A stretch of DNA of 11,381 nt from Erysipelotrichaceae bacterium (GCA_021442745.1 JABUSI010000085.1:1-11381); one strand, 5' to 3'. Counted from the stretch's first letter, positions 1-6,950 are shown. Made by a program: numbers and translations. Notes: a model not told the origin generated them from the sequence alone.

Positions 1-45
1 GGCAAAATAAATCAGCATCCGAATCCATAAAATAACTTTTTTCAT
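1..45 (-). CDS. 5' end of an unidentified gene downstream of folA (partial)
   Basis: Fifteen codons are visible, starting at the ATG at 45 and running off the window edge; they read MKKVILWIRMLIYFA. The start lies one base after the folA stop codon. An AAGGGG Shine-Dalgarno sits about 6 bases upstream, inside the folA tail, so it is probably the third gene of the thyA-folA operon. The short Lys pair followed by a hydrophobic run looks like the beginning of an N-terminal membrane segment or signal anchor. Too little is present to name a family. A membrane-anchored enzyme such as an acyltransferase is possible but is a guess. Confidence 0.6.
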   Translation of the reverse strand, partial: MKKVILWIRMLIYFA

Positions 46-46
46 A

Positions 47-523
47 CTAAGCCCCTTTTCTTACAAATTCACGATAGACAAACGGACCTTTGTCTTCTTC
101 GTAAGACAATGTGAAATCTTCCCAGCAAACCGGAGGAAAGTACGTATCCACATTGTACGATTCCTTCACAAAAGAAATACACAGTTTATCCGCATACGGC
201 AAAGACAGCCGGTAAATGGTTGCCCCGCCGCAGATAAACAGATTTTTATCCGTTTTTTTATATTCCTCCAATAAGCCGATTAAATCGTGACAAACCGTAA
301 CATCTTCGTGTTCCGCATGGCAGTCAGGATCAAGGGAAACCACAATGGTTTTCCGGTTCGGCAGCGGTTTCGGTAATCCGAAAAACGTCTTTTCTCCCAT
401 CACAATGGTCTGATTCAAGGTTGTTTCCTTAAACAGTTTCAGATCTTCCTTAATATGCCATGGCAAAGTATCATTCAGTCCGATACCGAAGTTCGGATCG
501 ACCGCAACAATCAACGAAATCAT
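47..523 (-). CDS. folA: Dihydrofolate reductase
   Basis: Reduces dihydrofolate to tetrahydrofolate with NADPH in the cytoplasm, restoring the folate oxidised by thymidylate synthase next door. The 158 residues match the usual bacterial length. The N-terminal strand LIVAVDPNFGIG (4-15) leads into the LPW loop (20-22). Asp27 sits where the family's catalytic acid is, followed by F31. VMGEKTF (41-47) is the NADPH-binding region. Arg57 in LPNRK matches the folate alpha-carboxylate arginine, and ICGGATIY (97-104) is the GG cofactor motif. The ATG overlaps the thyA TAA by one base (TAATG) and has an AAAGGTGG Shine-Dalgarno within the last thyA codons, so the two are translationally coupled. All key residues are present and nothing suggests loss of function. 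Confidence 0.96.
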   Translation of the reverse strand: MISLIVAVDPNFGIGLNDTLPWHIKEDLKLFKETTLNQTIVMGEKTFFGLPKPLPNRKTIVVSLDPDCHAEHEDVTVCHDLIGLLEEYKKTDKNLFICGGATIYRLSLPYADKLCISFVKESYNVDTYFPPVCWEDFTLSYEEDKGPFVYREFVRKGA

Positions 524-1395
524 TATACGGCCACCTTTCCTTTAATCGCTTCATGAGGATTGTAATTCTCCAGAATAAAATCCTCGTAACGGAAATCCAG
601 AATAGAGTCCACTTTCCTTGCAAACCGTAACGTCGGTAACGGTCTCGGTTCTCTGTCCAGCTGCATGTGAATCTGTTCGAAATGGTTCGAATAAATATGC
701 ACGTCACCGAACGTATGTACCAGTTCATAAGCTTCATAACCGCAGACTTCCGCAAGCATTGACAGCAACAGTGCGTAGGAGGCAATGTTGAACGGAACAC
801 CTAAAAAGACGTCGGCACTTCTCTGATACAACTGGCATGACAGACGCTTTCTGTCATTGGAAACATAAAACTGTACAAAGGCATGACATGGTGGCAACGC
901 CATCTGATCCACCTGTGCCGGATTCCATGCACAAAGAATATGACGCCGGGAAAACGGATTGTTCTTTAAACCGTCAACCAATTCCAGAAGCTGGTCCTTT
1001 CCGAAGAAATCACGCCATTGTTTTCCGTAAACAGGCCCCAGATCTCCAAACTTATCCGCAAACGCTTCGTCGTCCAGAATACGCTGGATAAACTGTTCCA
1101 TTGTTTCTCCGTTGTATTCGTCACTATTCGTAAATTTTTCATACGGCCATTCATTCCAGATTCTGACTTTATTCTGCACCAGCGGGCGAATGTTTGTTTC
1201 TCCCCGGATAAACCACAGCAATTCATAGGCAACGCTTTTGAAGTGAACTTTTTTTGTCGTCAGTAAAGGAAACCCTTTCGTTAAATCATAACGTGTCTGG
1301 TATCCGAAACAGGATACCGTTCCCGTTCCGGTTCGATCTCCTCTTTTTTGTCCGTAATCCAACACATGTCTGCACAAATCCAGATACTCTTTCAT
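523..1395 (-). CDS. thyA: Thymidylate synthase (ThyA type)
   Basis: Methylates dUMP to dTMP using 5,10-methylene-tetrahydrofolate, which is consumed to dihydrofolate and recycled by the adjacent folA. The 290 residues carry the classical signatures: RTGTGT (21-26), RRHILCAWNP (150-159), the nucleophile Cys170 in LPPCHAFVQFYV, YQRSADVFLGVPFN (190-203) and HTFGDVHIYSNH (227-238). Compared with the 264-residue E. coli enzyme there is an extra segment at about residues 84-115, between the NEWP and GDLGPVYG motifs. This is the site where the Lactobacillus casei enzyme also carries an insert. The ATG at 1395 has a GAGGG ribosome site 7 bases upstream. It is the first gene of the thyA-folA unit, with its own promoter just upstream. 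Confidence 0.97.
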   Translation of the reverse strand: MKEYLDLCRHVLDYGQKRGDRTGTGTVSCFGYQTRYDLTKGFPLLTTKKVHFKSVAYELLWFIRGETNIRPLVQNKVRIWNEWPYEKFTNSDEYNGETMEQFIQRILDDEAFADKFGDLGPVYGKQWRDFFGKDQLLELVDGLKNNPFSRRHILCAWNPAQVDQMALPPCHAFVQFYVSNDRKRLSCQLYQRSADVFLGVPFNIASYALLLSMLAEVCGYEAYELVHTFGDVHIYSNHFEQIHMQLDREPRPLPTLRFARKVDSILDFRYEDFILENYNPHEAIKGKVAV

Positions 1396-1422
1396 ACTGT
1401 AACCCTCATAATTCTCGCTTTC

Positions 1423-1451
1423 ATTATACGAGTTTCAAAGAAAAAGCGCAA
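1423..1451 (-). promoter_or_regulatory. Promoter of thyA-folA, overlapping the ssb terminator
   Basis: A perfect TATAAT lies at 1423-1428, 28 bases before the thyA ATG. With a 17-base spacer the -35 is TTGCGC (1446-1451), 3 of 6 to consensus. That -35 lies inside the downstream arm of the ssb terminator hairpin. The -10 is convincing; the -35 is weak. Confidence 0.6.
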
Positions 1452-1471
1452 AGGTTAATCCTTCGCGCTTT
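1441..1471 (-). terminator. Rho-independent terminator of ssb
   Basis: A 12-pair stem (1460-1471 with 1443-1454, one G.U pair) closes a 5-base loop and is followed by a modest U-rich stretch (TTCTTT). The ssb stop codon TAA lies in the loop, and the last four sense codons (Ser-Ala-Lys-Asp) form the first arm. The hairpin is strong; the tail is imperfect. Confidence 0.75.
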
Positions 1472-1799
1472 GACTGAGTATCCGTCTTGACAGGAAGACA
1501 ACGTGTTCCGCCATCAGTTCCACATGACTTCTCGTGATGCCATCCGCATCCGGATACTCACGGGTAATCATTCTTCCTTTTACCGCAATCACATCGTGCA
1601 ATCTGCAGACGTCTCTGGTTTGTTCAGCTATCCCCCGCCAGAGTTCCACCGTGAAATAATCATTGGCGTATTCACCGTTACTTTCACGAAACGGACGTTC
1701 CACTTTCAGAATCAACAGCATTCTTGAATCAAATTCCGAATACACCGTCCACTCCGGCATCTTCTCAATCGTACCGATCATTGTGACAAAATTCAGCAT
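1455..1799 (-). CDS. ssb: Short single-stranded DNA-binding protein (OB fold, no acidic tail)
   Basis: A 114-residue protein that is essentially one SSB OB fold. The pattern matches SSB along its length: NFVTMIGTIEKMPEW at the start, LILKVERPF (29-37), DYFTVELWRGIAEQ (47-60, with Trp54 at a family ssDNA-stacking position), VIAVKGRM (70-77) and HVELMAEHVVFL (92-103). It ends in SAKD and lacks the flexible linker and acidic tip (DDDIPF type) through which the replicative SSB recruits partners. In length and lack of tail it resembles Bacillus SsbB (YwpH) more than the essential SsbA, so a second SSB gene probably exists elsewhere. The AAAGGAGG site 7 bases before ATG is very strong. It forms a single-gene unit between two terminators. 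Its role, perhaps competence or recombination, is inferred. Confidence 0.87.
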   Translation of the reverse strand: MLNFVTMIGTIEKMPEWTVYSEFDSRMLLILKVERPFRESNGEYANDYFTVELWRGIAEQTRDVCRLHDVIAVKGRMITREYPDADGITRSHVELMAEHVVFLSRRILSQSAKD

Positions 1800-1854
1800 A
1801 TAGTTTCCTCCTTTGTCACAAGGTTACCCTTTTTACGATATTTATTCAAAATAC

Positions 1855-1923
1855 AATATTTGTCGTAAAGTACAAATTTCGCCTAGGGAATATTTGCACT
1901 TTTTGCCCGAAAACGACAAATTT
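1855..1923. repeat. Duplicated AAATTTGT...CAAATATT element in the ssb leader
   Basis: On the minus strand two units occur in tandem between the upstream terminator and ssb. Unit 1 (1889-1923) starts AAATTTGTcgTTTtCG and ends CAAATATT. Unit 2 (1855-1879) starts AAATTTGTacTTTaCG and ends CAAATATT. The first 16 bases agree at 13 positions. A perfect 9-base inverted repeat (1858-1866 with 1913-1921, ATTTGTCGT/ACGACAAAT) spans both. This may be a pair of protein-binding sites controlling ssb. No clear sigma-A promoter could be picked out of this AT-rich stretch. Confidence 0.55.
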
Positions 1924-1941
1924 GACCATTTTGAAAAAAAG

Positions 1942-1968
1942 AAAAAAGAGATGCCAAATCGGCATCTC
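1942..1968 (-). terminator. Rho-independent terminator of the nanE-SIS operon
   Basis: A perfect 8-pair stem GAGATGCC/GGCATCTC (1961-1968 with 1948-1955) with a 5-base loop is followed by six U, then C and seven more U. It lies 6 bases after the stop codon of the SIS gene. Confidence 0.92.
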
Positions 1969-1974
1969 CCGTTA

Positions 1975-2727
1975 TTATAAGTTTCGAATTCTGCTGTGAT
2001 ATTTATCTACAATATTACCGTTATTGGTATTCACGCGTTCCGGGTCATTCGCCTTCAGGGAACCGTTCAGATACACTTCCGGTTTGATTCCGCGTTGTAC
2101 CAGCAATTCCACTGCTTCGGCAAACATAGAGTTCTGAATAAACAAAAACGGAATAGATGACGTGGAGCCGACCGGAATATCAAACCCGTCAATCGTCATC
2201 GCACTATCCCCGATAGCAGAACAGTTGCTGATCACAACATCACCGAAATCTTTCAGTTTCTTTCCACTGGAATGTTTGGCATTCAGATATTCGGAATATT
2301 TCACATTCGTTAACACGATTGTCGGAATTCCTTTTTCCTGGCAGGTTCTGGCCACGTCAATGGCAACCGCCTTGTTTCCGGAGTTGGAAATACAAATCAT
2401 AATATCCGGTTTTGCAATCTTATGATACTCCACAATCATCTGCCCGTATCCTTCCAGACTTTCCACGTTACCCGCTTTGGTAATTTCACTCATTCCGGAT
2501 ACACTCGGTTCCAGGATGGCATGTACGTTACCTAGTGTTGCTGCTCTCCAGAACACATCTTCCGTAATCAGATGGGAATGACCGCATCCGAATAAGCGTA
2601 CGATACCTCCCTGTTCGTAACAGTCTGCAATCAGTTTCGCCCCTTCGCGAATCTTATCCGCCTGCGTTCTGCGCACTTCCTCCACAATTTCCAGTTCTTT
2701 TTCAAAATATCTTTCCCATGCTTCCAT
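1975..2727 (-). CDS. SIS-domain sugar-phosphate isomerase-like protein
   Basis: A 250-residue protein with one sugar-isomerase (SIS) fold. GIVRLFGCGHSH (41-52) is the first strand and turn, ISNSGNKAVAIDVA (113-126) is the Ser-rich phosphosugar-binding signature, and IPTIVLTN (134-141) follows as the next strand. An IPVGSTSSIP turn (184-193) precedes a C-terminal helix and a tail with KANDPERVNTNN (226-237). The whole resembles the uncharacterised 'sugar isomerase domain' (UPF0309-like) family, whose substrate I do not know. Start choice: the frame is open to an ATG at 2745, but the AGGAG inside that extension is 8-10 bases before the ATG at 2727 and the earlier ATG has no ribosome site. The 2727 start leaves one base after the nanE stop. 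The partner gene nanE suggests an amino-sugar phosphate substrate; this is inference. Confidence 0.85.
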   Translation of the reverse strand: MEAWERYFEKELEIVEEVRRTQADKIREGAKLIADCYEQGGIVRLFGCGHSHLITEDVFWRAATLGNVHAILEPSVSGMSEITKAGNVESLEGYGQMIVEYHKIAKPDIMICISNSGNKAVAIDVARTCQEKGIPTIVLTNVKYSEYLNAKHSSGKKLKDFGDVVISNCSAIGDSAMTIDGFDIPVGSTSSIPFLFIQNSMFAEAVELLVQRGIKPEVYLNGSLKANDPERVNTNNGNIVDKYHSRIRNL

Positions 2728-2728
2728 A

Positions 2729-3463
2729 TTATCTGTTCTCCTCATAGCATTTCATATCATACAGTAACGTTCCAAGAATTTTCTTTGGTGACGTAACGGA
2801 CGTTCCGACAACCACCGCATTCGCTCCCGCTTCAAACCCTCTGGCAACCTCTTCACCGGTATGGAACCGTCCTTCCGCAATAATTCCCGTTACACCGTTG
2901 TTACGTAAGTCTTCAATCAGTTCATAATCCGGTTCCGGTGTCGGGATGGTTCCGAATACAATCGGGTTCTTGGAGTACGACGTATACCCCGACAGCGTAG
3001 TTCCGACGTAATCCACACCTGCCTCCCATGCCGCCATTCCTTCTTCCAGAGTGGAAATATCCGCAATCAATGTCAGATCCGGATATTTTTCCTTAATGGA
3101 ATGCACAAACTGTTCAAATGTCAGTTCATCGTATCTTGGCCGGAATGTACCGTCGATTGCAATACCATCTGCTCCCGCTTCCACCAGCAAATCCACCTCC
3201 CGCATAGTAGGCGTAATCCGGAAATCACCGGCAACCGTCGGATGCGGTATTTTCTGAATACCGATTACCGGAACGGTTACCATCTTTTTGATTTCCCTGA
3301 CATTCACAAGATTGGTACGAATTACATCTGCTCCGGCAGCACATACCGAATTCGCAACGTACGCCATGGCAATCGGATGGGCCATTTCCGCGTTGATATC
3401 CCCCGGATAGTCGTTTCCGGCATAACAGGATATCACTACGGCATGTTCTAAATGATTTATCAT
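2729..3463 (-). CDS. nanE: N-acetylmannosamine-6-phosphate 2-epimerase (divergent)
   Basis: NanE interconverts ManNAc-6-phosphate and GlcNAc-6-phosphate in the cytoplasm, the step that feeds sialic-acid-derived or free ManNAc into amino-sugar metabolism. The 244 residues form a (beta/alpha)8 barrel. Visible landmarks are VVISC (9-13), AGADVIRTN (43-51), VPVIGIQK (64-71, with Lys71 where the family's catalytic lysine lies), FRITPTMREVD (81-91), AGADGIAIDGTFRPR (96-110), LIADISTLEEG (132-142), VDYVGTTLSGYT (150-161) and IIAEGR (194-199, Glu197 likely catalytic), then a VVVGTSVTSP phosphate-binding turn. The N-terminal loop CYAGNDYPGDINAEMAHP differs from the common SCQALPxEPL form, so the exact hexosamine phosphate is less certain than the family. 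Ribosome site AGAAGAGG. It heads a two-gene unit with the SIS protein; no nanA, nanK or nagA is in view. Confidence 0.87.
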   Translation of the reverse strand: MINHLEHAVVISCYAGNDYPGDINAEMAHPIAMAYVANSVCAAGADVIRTNLVNVREIKKMVTVPVIGIQKIPHPTVAGDFRITPTMREVDLLVEAGADGIAIDGTFRPRYDELTFEQFVHSIKEKYPDLTLIADISTLEEGMAAWEAGVDYVGTTLSGYTSYSKNPIVFGTIPTPEPDYELIEDLRNNGVTGIIAEGRFHTGEEVARGFEAGANAVVVGTSVTSPKKILGTLLYDMKCYEENR

Positions 3464-3490
3464 GAGTGTTACCTCTTCTTTCCTGTAAGT

Positions 3491-3519
3491 ATTATACTAC
3501 GTGATAAGAAAAAACGTAT
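3491..3519 (-). promoter_or_regulatory. Likely promoter of nanE-SIS
   Basis: A perfect TATAAT at 3491-3496 lies 28 bases before the nanE ATG. At 17 bases the -35 would be ATACGT (3514-3519), a poor match that falls within the bmp terminator stem. A weak -35 suggests either an activator or low basal activity. Confidence 0.5.
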
Positions 3520-3533
3520 CCTCCGATACGTTT
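3509..3533 (-). terminator. Rho-independent terminator of ftsK-bmp
   Basis: A perfect 9-pair stem AAACGTATC/GATACGTTT (3525-3533 with 3512-3520) with loop GGAG runs into six U. The stem starts on the bases of the bmp stop codon. Confidence 0.88.
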
Positions 3534-4563
3534 AATCGTTAATAACTGTTGTTTGTTCGGTAACAACCGTCAGGTGTTCCAGTACTGTTTTGGACCAGTC
3601 TGTGACAAGAGTACGGTGAATCGCCTGATAGTCTTCTTCACTCATCTTTTCCAGCATCTGCTCCACTGCCGCATATTCGTCACCGACTCCTTCCACATCA
3701 AAGCCGTCTGACGTCAACCCGAACATCACAGGTTGTTGTTCGCCTTGGTTCTGATAATGAACCAACGCCAGATTAATGGCCAGTGCAAAGTTTTCCTTTA
3801 CAGAAAACAGGCAGGAATCCGATAACGGTGACATTGTTGTCATCGTATATTTACCGGTTGTGTTATTCGTTATTTCATCAATGGTTTCCACATACGTCAG
3901 TCCGATGGACGAAATGGACTGCATACCGCGCGAGTATAATTCTCCGACTATCGTACCGATGTCTTCCGACTGCACGTTCGATACATCCTTCAAAAGAAGC
4001 GTTCCGCTTTGTTCATCCTCCGCACCGTCTTCGTATCCGTATACCATTCCGACGGAATAGGCTATGGAATCCGGATCGTCTGCAGTAAAACAGGCAAACT
4101 TGGTATATCCCATTTTCGCATACAGATATCCCGCGAAATATCCCATATCATATTTGTTGTAATCAAGACAGATAATATTATCCGGTTCTTCAGTGCCTTC
4201 ATGAATATGTTCCACAATACCGTCAAGAACCACAAACATCATGTCGGCATATTTCGTATGAACTTCCTCAATGGCATTCAAATACTCACTTGTCACAAAC
4301 AGCAGCCTGACACCGGACCTTCTGGCCAGCTGAATGGTATCTTCCAGTGCCTGGGTCGTACAGGATGTAAGTTTGTAGCAAACATATCCCATACCGTTTT
4401 CTTCCGCACTTTGTTTTACCAATTCATTGACAGCCGTCTGAAACTCAGATTCATTTGAATCCGAATAGTCGATAACATAAGCAACTTCCGGCTCGTTCTT
4501 GTTTTTTGAGCATCCGCAAAGCAGAAGAACACACGAAAGAATTGCCAAAAGAACTCGTTTCAT
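3532..4563 (-). CDS. BMP/PnrA-like substrate-binding lipoprotein
   Basis: A 343-residue secreted lipoprotein. The first 18 residues are a type II signal peptide: MKR, a hydrophobic core, then LLCGC with Cys18 as the lipidated residue. A linker of Ser, Lys, Asn and Glu leads to the mature domain. That domain resembles the Bmp family (periplasmic-binding fold, nucleoside-binding in PnrA-type members): VAYVIDYSDSNESEFQTAV at about 28-46, LLFVTS around 87, MMFVVLDG around 108-115, and the characteristic DMGYFAGYLYAKMGY segment near 139-153. It is predicted to sit on the outer face of the membrane and bind a small ligand. No ABC permease or ATPase gene is beside it, so a sensor role or a transporter encoded elsewhere are both possible. 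The ATG abuts the ftsK stop (TAGATG) and its AAGGAGG site lies in the last ftsK codons, so it is coupled to ftsK translation. Confidence 0.8.
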   Translation of the reverse strand: MKRVLLAILSCVLLLCGCSKNKNEPEVAYVIDYSDSNESEFQTAVNELVKQSAEENGMGYVCYKLTSCTTQALEDTIQLARRSGVRLLFVTSEYLNAIEEVHTKYADMMFVVLDGIVEHIHEGTEEPDNIICLDYNKYDMGYFAGYLYAKMGYTKFACFTADDPDSIAYSVGMVYGYEDGAEDEQSGTLLLKDVSNVQSEDIGTIVGELYSRGMQSISSIGLTYVETIDEITNNTTGKYTMTTMSPLSDSCLFSVKENFALAINLALVHYQNQGEQQPVMFGLTSDGFDVEGVGDEYAAVEQMLEKMSEEDYQAIHRTLVTDWSKTVLEHLTVVTEQTTVIND

Positions 4564-6873
4564 CTATTCTTCCTCCTTCAGACTCTTTAAAAATACTTCT
4601 CTCGGCTTACTGCCCTGTGCCGGCCCGACAACACCGTTTTCCTGCAGAATATCAACCATCCGTGCCGCCCGGTTGTAACCGAATCCGAAGTGACGCTGCA
4701 AAAGTGACGTACTGCATTTCTGTTCGCTGACTACGTATTCCACAACTTCATCATACATCGGATCCTGCGGAGCGGCATTGTATCCGCCTTGTTCCGTGGC
4801 GGCAATATCTTCGAGCAGCACAAACGCGTCATCATACATCGGCTTCGCCAAAGAGGCAACATACGAAGTAATCTTTTCTACTTCCCCGTCCGTTACGTAT
4901 ACACCCTGTACACGCATCGGTGCCGGTTCACCCATCGGTACATACAGCATATCACCGCTTCCCAGCAAGTGTTCCGCACCGCCCTGATCCAGAATGGTAC
5001 GGGAGTCTACACTGGAAGATACCGTAAAGGCAATCCGGGAAGGAATATTCGTTTTGATGGTACCGGTGATGACGTTTACACTCGGTCTTTGGGTTGCGAC
5101 AACCAGATGAATTCCGGCTGCACGTGCCAATTGCGTAATTCTCTGAATATGTGTTTCCACGTCTTTACGGGCAACCGTCATCAAATCCGCCAGTTCATCG
5201 ATAATAACTACGATATACGGCATAACCTTTGCACGCGGGTCCGTTCCTTTTCTGGCATATTCATTGTATTCCGAGATTTTACGGACACCGACCCGGGAGA
5301 ATTCATTATACCGTTCATCCATCCTGGTTACGATAACTTTCAGGGCATTTGCCGCCTTGGACGTATCGGAAACTACCGGTCCCAACAAGTGAGGTACATT
5401 CGCATATTGCGTAAATTCAACCTTTTTAGGATCAATCAACAACAATTTCAATTCATCCGGCTTTGTCCGCAAAAGCAGCGAACAGATAATCGCGTTCATA
5501 CAAACGGATTTACCGGAACCGGTTGCACCGGCGACCAGTAAGTGTGGCATTCTGTCAAGTTCTCCGTATACCGGATTACCAAACAGGTCTTTCCCCAGTG
5601 CTACCAGCAAGCGCTTGTCTTTTTTATCTTCCGGAATGGCATCAAACAATTCTCTCATCCGTACCGGTGTAATTTTCGCGTTCGGAATTTCCACACCGAC
5701 ACCGTTTCTTCCCGGAATCGGCGCTTCAATCCGGATATCCTTCGCCGCCAGTTCCATCTTGATGTTATCCTGAATATTCAGAATACGACTGACCAATACT
5801 CCGGTATTCGGTTTTACCACAAACTTCGTTACCGAAGGGCCGATATATGTATCCTGTAAAGTAGCCGGGATGGAGAACTCGGAAAGAATTTCAATCAGTT
5901 GCTTCCCTTTAATCCGGGCAGCCGTTTCGTTTTCATTGCTCTTACCCGCCAGATTCTTTTCCAGCATAGTCCTGTAATTCGGACATTTATAGTTTTTATA
6001 CGCTTCGTATTTCTGTTCGGCATTTTCCGTATCCGGTGTCACCGTCGTTTCTGAAACTTCCGCCGGTTCCGGCTCTTCTTCCACAAGCGGTTCGGAGAAA
6101 ATCTCTTCCGGTTCTTCGAAATCCGGCTCTGCCGCCTTTTTCTTCGGAAGAGTGATAAACGACAGTTTTTCCTGTTTCGGTTCTTTCGCCGCAATTACCG
6201 GAATATCCGGTTCCTCCATCTCTTCTTCCTCTTCTTCCGCCAGACGCTCCAGTTTTCTTTGTTCCCGACGTTTATTCGCTTCCTGAATGGAAGAAGATAC
6301 CTTTTCCTTCATTTGTTCTCCCTGTTTTTTTACCCATTCACCGTTTACCAGAAGTACCAGGGAAATGAATACCAGAGTGCATATGATAACGTAGGTACCG
6401 ATAACGTCAAACAAAGCGCTGACACCGCAGTATACCATACCGCCAAACAATCCGCCCTGCGCAGGTATCGGTTGTTGCCTGAACAGTTTCAGACCGTTTT
6501 GCAGCAGTTCATTCCATGCCGTCATACCGGTTGCTTTGTTGTCAGGGATTGCCGCAAACAGCAGTAATGCAATTACAGCCAGTGCAATACCGATCAGTTT
6601 CTTTGTTTCCAGTTCCGGTAACCGGCGATGGAATACCATCCATACACCGCCGATTATACAAGCCGCATACACAACCTGCACGGCATAAAACTTCGCACCG
6701 AATAAAAATGTCATAAAGGCGTCCAGATACACACCGATCACGCCTGCTTTCAGTAATCCGATTATGGAAATCGCAATTGTAATGACTCCATATAGGCATA
6801 ACATAATACTTTGCTTTTCCGAGCGCCGCTTCGCAGATGTGCGAGCAGACTTTTTCTTACGTCTTTTTGCCAT
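4564..6873 (-). CDS. ftsK: DNA translocase FtsK/SpoIIIE
   Basis: A membrane-anchored hexameric ATPase that pumps chromosomal DNA through the division or sporulation septum. The 769 residues (numbered from the 6873 start) show a Lys/Arg-rich N-terminus (2-20), hydrophobic membrane segments at about 24-47, 62-81, 94-109 and 155-176, an acidic, Pro-rich linker (about 180-290), and the motor domain. The motor carries Walker A AGATGSGKS (448-456) and Walker B VVIIDELADL (555-564), then a VVATQRPSVNVITG segment (591-604). A C-terminal gamma winged helix (about 705-765, LLQRHFGFGYNRAARMVD) would read DNA polarity sequences. The frame opens at an ATG at 6882, but GGAAAGGA touches that codon directly and is about 9 bases before the ATG at 6873, which gives the usual MAKRRKKK start. 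bmp follows without a gap. Whether it is FtsK or SpoIIIE in role cannot be told from sequence. Confidence 0.95.
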   Translation of the reverse strand: MAKRRKKKSARTSAKRRSEKQSIMLCLYGVITIAISIIGLLKAGVIGVYLDAFMTFLFGAKFYAVQVVYAACIIGGVWMVFHRRLPELETKKLIGIALAVIALLLFAAIPDNKATGMTAWNELLQNGLKLFRQQPIPAQGGLFGGMVYCGVSALFDVIGTYVIICTLVFISLVLLVNGEWVKKQGEQMKEKVSSSIQEANKRREQRKLERLAEEEEEEMEEPDIPVIAAKEPKQEKLSFITLPKKKAAEPDFEEPEEIFSEPLVEEEPEPAEVSETTVTPDTENAEQKYEAYKNYKCPNYRTMLEKNLAGKSNENETAARIKGKQLIEILSEFSIPATLQDTYIGPSVTKFVVKPNTGVLVSRILNIQDNIKMELAAKDIRIEAPIPGRNGVGVEIPNAKITPVRMRELFDAIPEDKKDKRLLVALGKDLFGNPVYGELDRMPHLLVAGATGSGKSVCMNAIICSLLLRTKPDELKLLLIDPKKVEFTQYANVPHLLGPVVSDTSKAANALKVIVTRMDERYNEFSRVGVRKISEYNEYARKGTDPRAKVMPYIVVIIDELADLMTVARKDVETHIQRITQLARAAGIHLVVATQRPSVNVITGTIKTNIPSRIAFTVSSSVDSRTILDQGGAEHLLGSGDMLYVPMGEPAPMRVQGVYVTDGEVEKITSYVASLAKPMYDDAFVLLEDIAATEQGGYNAAPQDPMYDEVVEYVVSEQKCSTSLLQRHFGFGYNRAARMVDILQENGVVGPAQGSKPREVFLKSLKEEE

Positions 6874-6904
6874 ACTTACCATTCCTTTCCAAATACGTTG
6901 TATT

Positions 6905-6933
6905 ATTATACCAAACTTCCGTATTTTTGAATA
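6905..6933 (-). promoter_or_regulatory. Promoter of ftsK-bmp (extended -10)
   Basis: TGGTATAAT gives a perfect -10 (6905-6910) with the TGn extension. The -35 at 17 bases is TATTCA (6928-6933), 3 of 6. A small inverted repeat CCGTA/TACGG (6919-6923 with 6935-6939) brackets the -35 and could be an operator. Confidence 0.6.
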
Positions 6934-6950
6934 GTACGGAGCAAACAGTC

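Noticed and set aside
471..800. A minus-strand open frame overlapping thyA and folA
   Set aside because: Out of frame with two well-conserved enzymes; low-complexity Arg/Trp/Thr-rich translation with no family resemblance.
1800..1941. Possible replication origin or DnaA-box cluster in the AT-rich gap before ssb
   Set aside because: I see no TTATCCACA-like boxes; the repeats present do not resemble DnaA or iteron patterns, and no replication initiator gene is nearby.
4789..5541. A 250-codon open frame on the plus strand
   Set aside because: Antisense to the FtsK motor domain, including Walker A and B. Composition is shadow-like and no ribosome binding site precedes it.
4564..6873. FtsK motor as a plasmid or ICE transfer protein
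   Set aside because: Membrane segments, acidic linker and the C-terminal gamma winged helix are those of chromosomal FtsK/SpoIIIE, and no mobile-element genes are near.
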